Source: Akkermansiaceae bacterium
Lineage (GTDB): Bacteria > Verrucomicrobiota > Verrucomicrobiia > Verrucomicrobiales > Akkermansiaceae
Length of the DNA stretch: 64,000 nt
Direction of reading: 5' to 3'
NCBI GenBank assembly: GCA_024233115.1
Contig: JACKQB010000001.1
Span: 372,001-436,000, forward strand
The notes beneath the pieces are model-generated. The model was not told the origin of the DNA. It searched no databases and saw only the letters and a list, made by a program, of their open reading frames with translations. Below are positions 18,348 to 26,822 of this stretch, piece after piece. The translations under genes and the position numbers were made by a program. Each line of letters begins with the position of its first letter. Position 1 is the stretch's first letter.

Positions 18348-19307
18348 ATGACAACAGCTGCCAACAAGACAGGTATCCTCTATGATGCGGGTTTCCTCAG
18401 ACATGACACCGGACCAATGCATCCGGAGAGTGCGGAGCGTTATGAGGTATTGATGACGGCGATGGCCAGGTTGGATACGGGTAAAATGCCACTCCTTCGC
18501 TTGTCGGGTAGGAAGGCGCAGATCGGGGATGTGCTGCTTTGCCATGAGGCGTGGTATCACGATGTTGTTAGGATGGATGCGGATCACTTTGCCGAGGTGC
18601 TTCGCACGGGTGACACGGCGATTTGCCACGACTCGTATGATGTGGCCTTGGAGGCGGTTGGCGCATCGATTGCGGCGGTGGATGCCGTGTGTGATGGCGT
18701 GGTGAAAAATGCCTTTGTTGCCGTCCGCCCACCCGGACACCATGCGTCCCAAGGTTGTGGTATGGGGTTTTGTATTTTTAACAATGTGGCGATCGCAGCG
18801 CGGCATTTGCAAAAACGGCGCGATGTTGAGCGCATCGCGATCCTCGACTGGGATGTGCATCACGGCAATGGGACCCAGGATATTTTTTACGATGACGGCA
18901 CCGTGTTTTTTGCGTCGAGCCATGAGGACAACCTCTACCCGCACACCGGAGCCGTGGAGGAAACCGGCGAGGGCTTCGGTGCGCACACCACCTTGAATCT
19001 ACCCGTGCCCGAGGGCTCGGGTGGAGGTGTCATCCTGCCCCTGTGGCGCGAAACCATCGGTGACGCCCTGCGTGCGTTCCAGCCCGACTTCATCCTCCTT
19101 TCCGCCGGGTTTGACGCGCGGGTGGGTGATCCCGTGGGAATGTTGAATCTAACGGATGGCGATTTTGTAGAGCTCACCCGGATGGTGTGTGGCTGGGCGG
19201 ATGAGATGTGCCGCGGACGTGTCGTGTCCGTGTTAGAGGGTGGTTATCATCCGGAGGGGCTGGCCAGTGCCGTGGTGGCGCACATCGGCGAATTGGCAAG
19301 CCATTGA
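18348..19307 (+). CDS. Histone deacetylase-fold amidohydrolase
   Basis: This 319-aa enzyme belongs to the arginase/deacetylase superfamily. Active-site motifs are clear: RPPGHHA (catalytic His pair), DWDVHHGNGT (zinc-binding Asp and His) and LSAGFDARVGDP (zinc-binding Asp). Bacterial members include acetoin utilisation proteins, acetylpolyamine amidohydrolases and protein lysine deacylases; the sequence alone does not decide between them. The start is taken as ATG at 18348, directly preceded by GTG. Its neighbour on the opposite strand is pta-ackA, whose acetyl-phosphate can acetylate lysines, so a role in deacetylation is an attractive but unproven link. Confidence 0.88.
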   Translation: MTTAANKTGILYDAGFLRHDTGPMHPESAERYEVLMTAMARLDTGKMPLLRLSGRKAQIGDVLLCHEAWYHDVVRMDADHFAEVLRTGDTAICHDSYDVALEAVGASIAAVDAVCDGVVKNAFVAVRPPGHHASQGCGMGFCIFNNVAIAARHLQKRRDVERIAILDWDVHHGNGTQDIFYDDGTVFFASSHEDNLYPHTGAVEETGEGFGAHTTLNLPVPEGSGGGVILPLWRETIGDALRAFQPDFILLSAGFDARVGDPVGMLNLTDGDFVELTRMVCGWADEMCRGRVVSVLEGGYHPEGLASAVVAHIGELASH

Positions 19308-19314
19308 GTCACGC

Positions 19315-21417
19315 TTACGCTTGTTGGTGGAGCTGCTGCGCCTGGATACAGGTGATGGCGATGGTGAAGACGATGTCTTCGACCGAGGCACCGCGTGAGA
19401 GGTCATTGACCGGTTTGCGCAGCCCTTGAAGAACGGGGCCCATGGAAATCACGTTGCCGGCGCGTTGCACGGCTTTGTAGGTTGTGTTGCCGGTATTGAG
19501 ATCGGGGAAAATGAAGACGGTGGCATCCCCCTTTATTTTGCTGTCAGGCGCCTTGGTTCTGGCCACACCGGCATTGCTGGCGGCATCATACTGCAGCGGG
19601 CCGTCGACCAGGATGTCCGGTCGCAGCTCGCGCACCTTGGCAGTGGCGGCGCGGACTTTCTCCACATTGGCACCGCTGCCGGAGTCGTGGGTGGAATAGG
19701 AAATCATCGCCACGCGCGGCTCAATACCAAAGGCTGTAGCGGTGTTGCTCGACTGGATGGCGATGTCAGCAAGCTGGGCCGCATCGGGGTCGAGGTTGAC
19801 AGCGCAGTCGCCGTAAACCAGCACCTGGTCGGGGAGGCACATGAAAAAGACGGAGGAAACACCGGTGGCGTCAGGCGCGGTGCGGATGAGCTGGAGTGCG
19901 GGGCGGATGGTGTCGGCGGTGGAGTGGATGGCGCCAGAGACCAGGCCGTCGACCTCGTCATTGGCCAGCATCATGGTGCCGAGTGTGATGTTGTTTTCCA
20001 GCAGACTCACCGCCTGCTCCTCGGTAAGGTTCTTGTGTTTCCTGATTTCCATCAAGGGCGCGATGTACCGGCCTTGGCAGTCGAGTGGATCGATGACGGC
20101 GAGGTCGTCAGGAAGAGTGATGCCATTGTGGGTGGCGACAGCCTTGATGGTTTCCCTGTTTCCTAACAAAATAGGGATGGCGATACCACGTTGCATACAG
20201 ATTGCGGCCGCCTCCAGCGTGCGGGGTTCCTCACCTTCGGGCAGCACGATCCGTTGCGGGTTCAGACGGGCAAGCTTGGAAATCTGATGTCGGAATGCCG
20301 GCGGGGAGAGCCGGGGTTTGTTAGGAGTGGTGCAATGCTGTTTGAGCCACTTGGTATCGACATTGCGGGCAACGTGGTCGACGAGGTGTTCCAGTCGCTC
20401 GGTGTCATCGGGAGGGGTTTCCGGATTGAGTGACGACAGAGCCTGGGCGGTTTCAAAGGATGATGTTTTTGCTGTCAGCACCGGCAGCCCCGAGGCAAAA
20501 CCCGCCTGGCAGAACTCGAGTACGTCCGGTTCCGGATCGGTGCCCCCGGTGAGCACCAGGCCGGCGAGCTGGATGCCGTTCAGTGCGGCATAAGCTGCGC
20601 TGATGATAATGTCCGAGCGGTCTGACGGGGTCACGACCAGCGAGCCCGCATGAAAGACGTGGGTGATGTGGGCAATATCGCGGGCGCACAGGTGGATCCC
20701 GGTGACGCGGCGGGTGTTGATCTCGCCCTCGTTCAGGGTGGTGGTGTGGAGCGGGGCGACGAGATCACTGGTGCGCAGGTACCTGAGGCTTTCTTTGTAG
20801 GGAATGAAGCCGATGAGTTTGATTTTCTGGTTCACCAGCACAGGGCAATCCTGGGCGAGGGACTTGGCCGTGACGGAGCACTCGCTGCTGCCCTGGTTGA
20901 TGAGGACGCCGATGATGCGTTCGCTGTTGATCCCCCCGAATGCCTGGCAGGCGGACTCCAAGCGACGGTTGATTTTTTTGCAGACCTTGGAGGAACTTGA
21001 TCCTTTGGCGGAGGATACGAAAATGACCTCGGCATTGAGCGCGTGGGCGATACGCGGGTTGAGTGAGTTGAGGAACTGGTTTTTTGACGATGCTTGCAGC
21101 CCCTCGACGATCACGACATCGGCATTCCTGGCTGCTTGCTGGTAGTTCTCGGTGATGTGTTCGAGCAGGTTTTCAGTCTCCCCGGATGCCAGCAGGGTTT
21201 CCGTCTTGTCCATTGAGATCGGCTCGGGTGGATCGAGTGCGGTGATGCAGCGGATATAGGCGGTCGAGAGATCCTTGCTTCGCTCGTGGTAGGACTGGCT
21301 GATGGGTTTGAAAAAACCGACGCGCAGCCCCATACGGTCAAGCGCCCGGACAAGCCCGATGGATGCCGAGGTGAGGCCGGCGTGATCGGATGTAGGGACG
21401 ATGAGGAAGGTGTGCAT
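19315..21417 (-). CDS. pta: Phosphate acetyltransferase (long form with P-loop and DRTGG domains)
   Basis: Pta interconverts acetyl-CoA and acetyl phosphate. This 700-aa long form has three parts. The first is an N-terminal DethioB-synthase-like P-loop domain whose loop reads SDHAGLTSASIG rather than a canonical GxxxxGKS/T. The second is a central DRTGG domain (about residues 215-330). The third is the catalytic domain from about residue 390 (RIVLPEGEEPRTLEAA, DGLVSGAIHSTADTIRPALQ, FPDLNTGNTTYKAVQRA). It lies downstream of ackA, the partner kinase, separated by 40 bp of a seven-base tandem repeat. No clear ribosome-binding site is seen in that gap. The 3' end converges on the deacetylase-like gene with only 7 bp between. 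Confidence 0.94.
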   Translation of the reverse strand: MHTFLIVPTSDHAGLTSASIGLVRALDRMGLRVGFFKPISQSYHERSKDLSTAYIRCITALDPPEPISMDKTETLLASGETENLLEHITENYQQAARNADVVIVEGLQASSKNQFLNSLNPRIAHALNAEVIFVSSAKGSSSSKVCKKINRRLESACQAFGGINSERIIGVLINQGSSECSVTAKSLAQDCPVLVNQKIKLIGFIPYKESLRYLRTSDLVAPLHTTTLNEGEINTRRVTGIHLCARDIAHITHVFHAGSLVVTPSDRSDIIISAAYAALNGIQLAGLVLTGGTDPEPDVLEFCQAGFASGLPVLTAKTSSFETAQALSSLNPETPPDDTERLEHLVDHVARNVDTKWLKQHCTTPNKPRLSPPAFRHQISKLARLNPQRIVLPEGEEPRTLEAAAICMQRGIAIPILLGNRETIKAVATHNGITLPDDLAVIDPLDCQGRYIAPLMEIRKHKNLTEEQAVSLLENNITLGTMMLANDEVDGLVSGAIHSTADTIRPALQLIRTAPDATGVSSVFFMCLPDQVLVYGDCAVNLDPDAAQLADIAIQSSNTATAFGIEPRVAMISYSTHDSGSGANVEKVRAATAKVRELRPDILVDGPLQYDAASNAGVARTKAPDSKIKGDATVFIFPDLNTGNTTYKAVQRAGNVISMGPVLQGLRKPVNDLSRGASVEDIVFTIAITCIQAQQLHQQA

Positions 21418-21432
21418 GTTTTTCGGGTGACA

Positions 21433-21474
21433 GGGGTCAGGGGTCAGGGGTCAGGGGTCAGGGGTCAGGGGTCA
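21433..21474. repeat. Heptanucleotide tandem repeat between ackA and pta
   Basis: Six perfect copies of GGGGTCA occupy 21433-21474, preceded by a degenerate GGGTGACA. The repeat forms the last codons and stop of ackA (minus strand reads CTGACCCCTGACCCCTGA) and fills most of the leader of pta. Copy-number slippage would change ackA-pta spacing. Confidence 0.9.
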
Positions 21475-22651
21475 GGGTGCTTTTGGTGAGCCGGGCGATC
21501 ATCAGCTCTTCGTTGGTGGGGATGACGACGGCTGTGACCGGGCTGTCATCGGTGGTAATGATGCCGTTGCTTTGGTGGCCGTGGCAGTCATTGCGTTTCG
21601 TGTCAATTTGGATTCCAAGATAGTGCAGGTGGGCAATGATCTGTTGACGTGTGCGTGGGTCGTTTTCACCGATTCCGCCGGTGAAGACCAGGGTGTCGAG
21701 ACCTCCGAGCGAGACGGTGAGAGCTGCCAGGGATTTGGCGGCGCGATAGCAGAAAATCCCGATCGCCAGGGCCGCCTCCTCGCACCCGTCGTCTGCTTCC
21801 TCGCGGAGTTCCCGCATGTCATTGGATATATCACTGAGTCCGAGCAAACCGGATTGTTTGTTGAGCAGGTTGGATATTTCCGGAGTGGTCATGTGCAGTT
21901 GCTCGGAAAGGAAAATGACGAGTCCGGGGTCGATGTCGCCGGAGCGTGTTCCCATCACCAGGCCTTCGAGCGGAGTGAGGCCCATGGTGGTATCGACACT
22001 GCGTCCGTCCAGGATGGCGGTGGCCGAGCAGCCATTACCGAGGTGCGCGCTGATGAGACGTGATTTTTTCAAGGGAAAACCAAGCTGGTTTGCCGCCGTT
22101 TGGGAAACGTAGCTGTGGCTACTGCCGTGGAAGCCGTACCGTCTGAGACCATGATCCCGGTAGTATGACATGGGGATGGCATACAGATAGGCATGTTCGG
22201 GGAGTGTCTGATGGAATGACGTGTCGAAAACGGCGACTTGTGGGGTCTGCGGGAAGAGTTGTTGGGCCACCTTGATGCCGAGCACGCCGCTGGGGTTGTG
22301 CAGTGGGGCGAGGTGATTACAGGATTCTACCAGTCGGACCACCTCGGGTGTGATCCTGGACGGGGCGGAGAAGTATTCACCTCCATGCACGATGCGGTGG
22401 CCAATGGCATCGGGGTCGGAGTCCAACGCGCCGTGTTCCTTGAGGATGGTGACGGCGGACTTGAGGGCTTGCTCGTGGTTGGAGCCGGGCACCGGCAAAG
22501 TAAGGCCCGCCTCGGGGAGCTTGAGCTTGAGGTTGGCATCGGGCGTATTCAGGCACTCGCCCAGGCCGGAGGCGATGGGGGAGGTGTCGCCATTTTCGAA
22601 AAGGGCGAAACGAAGTGAGGATGAACCACTGTTGAGAACGAGGATGCGCAT
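21458..22651 (-). CDS. ackA: Acetate kinase
   Basis: AckA makes ATP and acetate from acetyl phosphate and ADP. The 397-aa protein has the ASKHA-fold signatures MRILVLNSGSSSLRFALF at the N-terminus, RYGFHGSSHSYV, SAHLGNGCSATAILDGRS and FTGGIGENDPRTR. The Arg in SSSLRF replaces the more common Lys and is a known variant in this family as far as I can judge. The last residues, TKSTLTPDP, come from the heptanucleotide repeat and are unlikely to matter for activity. With pta downstream this forms a two-gene overflow or substrate-level phosphorylation operon. Confidence 0.95.
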   Translation of the reverse strand: MRILVLNSGSSSLRFALFENGDTSPIASGLGECLNTPDANLKLKLPEAGLTLPVPGSNHEQALKSAVTILKEHGALDSDPDAIGHRIVHGGEYFSAPSRITPEVVRLVESCNHLAPLHNPSGVLGIKVAQQLFPQTPQVAVFDTSFHQTLPEHAYLYAIPMSYYRDHGLRRYGFHGSSHSYVSQTAANQLGFPLKKSRLISAHLGNGCSATAILDGRSVDTTMGLTPLEGLVMGTRSGDIDPGLVIFLSEQLHMTTPEISNLLNKQSGLLGLSDISNDMRELREEADDGCEEAALAIGIFCYRAAKSLAALTVSLGGLDTLVFTGGIGENDPRTRQQIIAHLHYLGIQIDTKRNDCHGHQSNGIITTDDSPVTAVVIPTNEELMIARLTKSTLTPDP

Positions 22652-22807
22652 GGCCGTAGGTGGGTTGGCCCGGGGAGAATGCTCTTGGTTCGGAATTACT
22701 TACAAGTTGAAAGAACGGGGGGGCTTGCTAATTGTTCTGCATATTCTTGCGGGGGCAATGACCGGATTGTCGTTGTGTTGTAGAGGTTTGGGGCACATGA
22801 TCCGGGT

Positions 22808-23479
22808 ATGAGTGACGCGCCGGGTGAGACCAGACCGCTTTGTTTTCAACGTATGTCCGGGGGGGAGATGCAGAGCATGGCCCGTGGATTTTACGAGGAG
22901 ATCCGTCAACGGAGATCGGTGCGCGACTTTTCGCCCGACCCGGTTCCAGAGGGGGTCCTGGTCGATTGTATCCTGGCCGCGGGCACGGCTCCGAGCGGAG
23001 CCAACCTGCAACCTTGGCACTTTGCGGTGGTGACGGATACGGGGGTGAAAAAACAGATCCGTGACGCGGCCGAGGCAGAGGAGCGCGAGTTTTACGGGGG
23101 CCGGGCAACGGAGCAGTGGCTGGATGTCCTGGGCCACCTTGGCACCGATGCCAGCAAGCCATTTCTGGAAACAGCACCGGCCCTGATCGCCATTTTCCAG
23201 AAATCCAGAACGGTTGATCACCGGGGGGTGGAATCCAGAACCTACTATCCCAAGGAGTCGGTGGGGATTGCCACGGGTTTTTTAATCGCCGCGCTGCACC
23301 GCGCTGGTTTGGCGACACTGACCCATACGCCGAGTCCGATGAAGTTTCTGAACGAAATACTGGGGAGGCCTGCCGATGAGAAACCGTTTCTTCTCTTGGT
23401 GGTAGGGTTTCCCGCAGCTCATTGTAAAGTGCCAGTGATCGGCAAAAAGCCACTGACGGACATTGCCAGTTTCCACTGA
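22808..23479 (+). CDS. Nitroreductase-fold flavoprotein, iodotyrosine deiodinase-like
   Basis: This 223-aa FMN protein of the nitroreductase superfamily has an FMN-binding motif near RRSVRDFSPD and an APSGANLQPWHFAVV loop. The rest resembles iodotyrosine deiodinase (IYD) more than NfsA/NfsB: FLETAPALIAIFQ, YYPKESVGIATGFLIAALHR and GLATLTHTP. The three substrate-binding residues of human IYD (Glu157, Tyr161, Lys182) have counterparts Glu92, Tyr96 and Lys117 with exactly the same spacing. Bacterial IYD homologues can dehalogenate halotyrosines. The true start could be ATG at 22877 (MARGFYEEIRQRR), since residues 1-23 are unlike the family. It is divergent from ackA. Confidence 0.85.
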   Translation: MSDAPGETRPLCFQRMSGGEMQSMARGFYEEIRQRRSVRDFSPDPVPEGVLVDCILAAGTAPSGANLQPWHFAVVTDTGVKKQIRDAAEAEEREFYGGRATEQWLDVLGHLGTDASKPFLETAPALIAIFQKSRTVDHRGVESRTYYPKESVGIATGFLIAALHRAGLATLTHTPSPMKFLNEILGRPADEKPFLLLVVGFPAAHCKVPVIGKKPLTDIASFH

Positions 23480-23532
23480 GGGTGGGCCAATGGGATCATT
23501 CTGTTTGTGCTTTACATCGGTTCACGGAACAC

Positions 23533-24321
23533 ATGATGATCGACCGTATGAAGGCAGTGTTTTTCTTCCTGGCTTGGCAGTTGGCAAGTGCCTTGAATGT
23601 ATCGGCGGCCGACTATTTGTTGCTTTATAAAGTGAATCATACCGACCGGGATGCCGAAGTGAGATCTGTGTTGTGCAAGAAAATCGAGCGTCGCGACACC
23701 CATATCCATGCCCTTTCCGAGAGCGGCCGCATGATGGTTGTGGCCTCTGCCAAATGGCACCGGGTGTTACTTATACCCGATTACCGTTTCCCGGAGATCA
23801 CCAGTCAACGGGAGGTGGAGCTGTTTAATCAGAGGCTGGAGCTGCTGCAAGGTTACGCAAGGACCTACCCGAGTTCAGCGCCGTATCTGAAAGCGGCAAT
23901 TGCGGTGATGGAGCCCATTGACAGCAAATTGAAGCAAGGGCTTGTCGTTCACGGTGGGGTATGGATGGCCAAGGATGAATATCTCGCTCGGATGGAAACC
24001 GAGCGCAAACAGAAGGCGGCGGCGATGGCGGCAGCCGAAAAACACAGGCAACAAACCATCAAGGAGGAAGAAGAACGGGCCAGGATGATCGCTGAGCAAG
24101 AACGCAGGCTGGCGGCGGCCAGGATGGAGAAAGAAAGGCGTGAGTATGAGGCGCAGGCGGCTGCGGAACATGCCCGGAGGCTGGCTGGTATTGAGCGAGA
24201 AAAAAAGGAGCGGATCAAACAACTACAGGACGAGATCCAGGAGCTTGATAGCGCATTGGAACAGGCGTCTGCCGACAAGCAACGGAGAATGGAGGAACTG
24301 CAGGCACTGCTCAGGAAATGA
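23533..24321 (+). CDS. Secreted coiled-coil protein of unknown function
   Basis: From the ATG at 23533 the 262-aa protein begins with a signal peptide (MKAVFFFLAWQLASALNVSA, cleavage before ADYLL). A globular region of about 100 residues follows. Then comes GGVWMAKDEYLARMETERKQ, a phrase similar to the short gating motif seen in proteins that take up a coiled coil. The last 120 residues form a long, charged Glu/Arg/Ala-rich coiled coil (EEEERARMIAEQERRLAAAR). It is probably periplasmic or envelope associated. Its stop overlaps the next start by 4 bp (ATGA), so it is translationally coupled to the following lipoprotein gene and the two products may act together. No known family recognised. Confidence 0.75.
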   Translation: MMIDRMKAVFFFLAWQLASALNVSAADYLLLYKVNHTDRDAEVRSVLCKKIERRDTHIHALSESGRMMVVASAKWHRVLLIPDYRFPEITSQREVELFNQRLELLQGYARTYPSSAPYLKAAIAVMEPIDSKLKQGLVVHGGVWMAKDEYLARMETERKQKAAAMAAAEKHRQQTIKEEEERARMIAEQERRLAAARMEKERREYEAQAAAEHARRLAGIEREKKERIKQLQDEIQELDSALEQASADKQRRMEELQALLRK

Positions 24322-25268
24322 TGTGCAACTCATCCAGAATCGTAACTGCCCTGGTTATCGCTGCCTCGGTATTGGCAAGCGCTTGCAAGAGTGATCATGC
24401 GCTGGGCAATCTCGGGAAAGAACGGGTGGATGGCCAGTTGTTCATCGTTCAGAAAAATCGTGAAAACATCAAGTTGGGCGATGTGAAAATCATCCTGGTG
24501 GAACGGCGTGTGTTTGATGCCACCCTGGATGAGGCTGCCCGGCAGAGTCAGTCCATGGAAGGGTTCATGGATTACAGCAGGCAATGGAGGTCTGTGAGCG
24601 ATAAGATTGAATCGGATTGCCAGGTGTACGTTAGAAGTCGGAATGAAGACATCAGGATTTCCGCTGAGCACGCGTTAAGGAAAGTGAAAAAGGAGAAGTT
24701 GGCGTTTGAAAATACTGAATTCGCCAGGTCGATGGGTGGCCATTGGGCGTTCTATCAGGCTGGTAACCATCGTCTTGCACCGATCCGGCTTGATCAGGAG
24801 GCATTACAGAAGTTGTGTTTGTCCTATCTGTTTTATGCCTCAGGAAATTACGCACATCTGGCGGTGACAACGACCGATGCCGACGGCAAATTCTCACTCA
24901 ACATACCGACGTATAAAGATTGTCTGGTCCTGGTCAAATCATCGCGCTCACTGATGGGGGCGGCCGATGAGGACTACTACTGGGTCCACCCGCTCGATCC
25001 CGGGATGACGGGGGCGTTGATACTGAGCAATTCCAACATGGTTACCCCTGGCCGATTACGGCAAATGCTGTCGGCTTGCCGTGTGGAACTCAAATCCCTG
25101 CCGCTCGATGTCGTTATGAAGGAGCACAAGCTGCCCAGCCTGGAGTGGTATTCGGAATGGCGAGAGGCAATGCGGGCATACAACAAGGCCGAACGCGAGG
25201 AGGAGCGAATCAGGAGTCTGATCGAAACAAAGAAGAGGGAACTCGACGGGTTGACTCTCGAAGACTGA
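24318..25268 (+). CDS. Probable lipoprotein, unknown function
   Basis: This 316-aa protein has an N-terminal hydrophobic stretch and a Cys in ASVLASACKSD, which fits a lipoprotein signal although the -3 position is Ala rather than Leu. The region around HLAVTTTDADGKFSLNIPTY looks like a carboxypeptidase-regulatory or Ig-like beta-sandwich fragment (TDADGKFSL is typical of such folds). Helical segments flank it, and the C-terminus is a short coiled coil (YNKAEREEERIRSLIETKKR). It is coupled by an ATGA overlap to the secreted coiled-coil gene before it, which suggests an envelope complex. Function unknown. Confidence 0.7.
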   Translation: MMCNSSRIVTALVIAASVLASACKSDHALGNLGKERVDGQLFIVQKNRENIKLGDVKIILVERRVFDATLDEAARQSQSMEGFMDYSRQWRSVSDKIESDCQVYVRSRNEDIRISAEHALRKVKKEKLAFENTEFARSMGGHWAFYQAGNHRLAPIRLDQEALQKLCLSYLFYASGNYAHLAVTTTDADGKFSLNIPTYKDCLVLVKSSRSLMGAADEDYYWVHPLDPGMTGALILSNSNMVTPGRLRQMLSACRVELKSLPLDVVMKEHKLPSLEWYSEWREAMRAYNKAEREEERIRSLIETKKRELDGLTLED

Positions 25269-25280
25269 ATCATCCACGTC

Positions 25281-26276
25281 ATGCCTCGGGAAAAAACAAG
25301 ATTGGCCAACCTCGATGCACTCAGGATCCTGGCGGCGTTGGGGGTTTGCCTGTATCATTTCAATTGGTACGACGACAGCGCGGTCAGCTGGTTGTTTACC
25401 TTCGGCTACCTCGGGGTGAATGTTTTTTTCTGCATCTCGGGATACATCACCCCCCTGGTCCTGGTGTGGTCGAAGTTTAGCTACCGGGACTCGGGCCGGT
25501 TTCTGGTGAGTCGTTTTTTCCGTCTGTATCCGGCATTCGCGATGATCGCTCTGCTGGAAATCATATTCTACGCCTGTGGCAACCCACTGTTTGGTTACGG
25601 CCAGCATCTCGAGGATATCACCTGGTCGAGGACACTGGCGAACTATTTGCTGTATGCCGATTTCGTCGGGGAAAGGTGGTATGTGCCCGTGTTCTGGACA
25701 CTTGGCGTGGAGGCCCAGTTTGTGGTGGCGATCCTGATGTGTTTCCCGCTGTTGGTGCATCCCAAACCGGCTGTGCGGATTGGTGTGGTATTGCTGTGGG
25801 CCCTGGCACCTCTAACGGTCGACAAGGGTCCGACAATTCTCAGTTACACGGCATTGTATGCCATGGGAATGGCGGTCTTTTTGAAACAACACAAATCGTT
25901 GTCGGTCTGGGTGTTAGGTGTCTTGTTAGCCTGTGCCTTTTATGGCCACTATACGGCGGTTAGCACCAGGGCCGCGTGGACGGCGCTGGGCACGGCATTG
26001 ATCGTGGCCTATCTCCCGCAACTGACCGTCAAGTGGACGGAGAAATTGAAAATCGATTACCTGGGAAAATTGTCGTACTCGTTTTTCCTCATCCACATCA
26101 CCTTGGGTGGGGCGGTGTTGACACATACCAAGCACTTTCCGGCCACCTGGCTGTATCAACTTCCGGCGGTGATCCTGGCGACTGCCTTTTCCGCTTTTGC
26201 CGCCGCCCTGTTCCATCGCTGGATTGAAAACCCGTGCCACAACTACGCGCGGAGCCTGAAGTCGAAGAAAGTCTAA
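25281..26276 (+). CDS. Acyltransferase 3 family membrane protein (OafA-like)
   Basis: This 331-aa protein with about ten transmembrane helices belongs to the acyltransferase 3 family, which O-acylates surface polysaccharides, peptidoglycan or other exported molecules. Family features are LDALRILAALGVCLYHF at the N-terminus (catalytic His in the first helix), the motif SRFFRLYPAF (R-x-x-R-L-Y-P) and LGVNVFFCISGY. It lacks the SGNH domain found in some relatives. It lies 12 bp after the lipoprotein gene and is probably part of the same operon, but the acceptor molecule cannot be inferred. Its last 4 bp overlap the convergent YcxB-like gene. Confidence 0.9.
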   Translation: MPREKTRLANLDALRILAALGVCLYHFNWYDDSAVSWLFTFGYLGVNVFFCISGYITPLVLVWSKFSYRDSGRFLVSRFFRLYPAFAMIALLEIIFYACGNPLFGYGQHLEDITWSRTLANYLLYADFVGERWYVPVFWTLGVEAQFVVAILMCFPLLVHPKPAVRIGVVLLWALAPLTVDKGPTILSYTALYAMGMAVFLKQHKSLSVWVLGVLLACAFYGHYTAVSTRAAWTALGTALIVAYLPQLTVKWTEKLKIDYLGKLSYSFFLIHITLGGAVLTHTKHFPATWLYQLPAVILATAFSAFAAALFHRWIENPCHNYARSLKSKKV

Positions 26277-26800
26277 CTGCCCCTTGCCCAATCCGAGACT
26301 TGGGCGAAGTCCTCCGGTGAGTCAAAAGCCTCCAGGGGCACCCAGGTGTAGGATTTTTTGCCGTGGTAGAGGAGCAGGCCGTGTCTGGTGGTGACCGCCT
26401 CAAACAGGCCGGACCACTTGACCCTGGCGTGTCGGTCCTCCCCGTCGATTTCAATACCCTCGGGAGTAAAGGTGTAGACGACCGACTGCCCGTAGCCCGG
26501 CAGTTGCCGCAGGTTCCGGCCGTGCATGATTTTCCAGATCAGTGGCCTGAGCAGCGCAAAGGTGCCGACCATCAGCATCAGGATACTCATCGGCTGCGGC
26601 CCCTGGCTGATCAGGATGACCAGACCAGCCAGGATCAGGGCAACACTCAGGAAGGTGCGCAGCATCAGCCAGATCCGGTAACGGTGCCACATGTGTAAAC
26701 GAAAGGCCCCGAGGTGGGACCTTTCATCAAAAACCATTGTGGCTTTGATGTTGGAGTAGTCAGTTTTCAGTTGGAAGTATTCAGTTGGAATCCCGCGCAT
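26273..26800 (-). CDS. YcxB-like membrane protein
   Basis: The protein has two adjacent transmembrane helices (LMLRTFLSVALILAGLVILI and MSILMLMVGTFALLRPLIW) followed by a beta-rich C-terminal domain (VVYTFTPEGIEIDGEDRHAR, VKWSGLFEAVTTRHGLLLYH, YTWVPLEAFDSPEDF). This arrangement is that of the YcxB-like family of unknown function. The start is ambiguous. ATG at 26800 gives 175 aa but lies in the loop of a TCCCGC/GCGGGA hairpin and next to an intergenic TTCAGTT repeat. ATG at 26737 gives 154 aa and avoids these. It is downstream of the ROK kinase on the same strand. Confidence 0.7.
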   Translation of the reverse strand: MRGIPTEYFQLKTDYSNIKATMVFDERSHLGAFRLHMWHRYRIWLMLRTFLSVALILAGLVILISQGPQPMSILMLMVGTFALLRPLIWKIMHGRNLRQLPGYGQSVVYTFTPEGIEIDGEDRHARVKWSGLFEAVTTRHGLLLYHGKKSYTWVPLEAFDSPEDFAQVSDWARGS

Positions 26801-26822
26801 GGCGGGATGGGTTGCGCTACTG

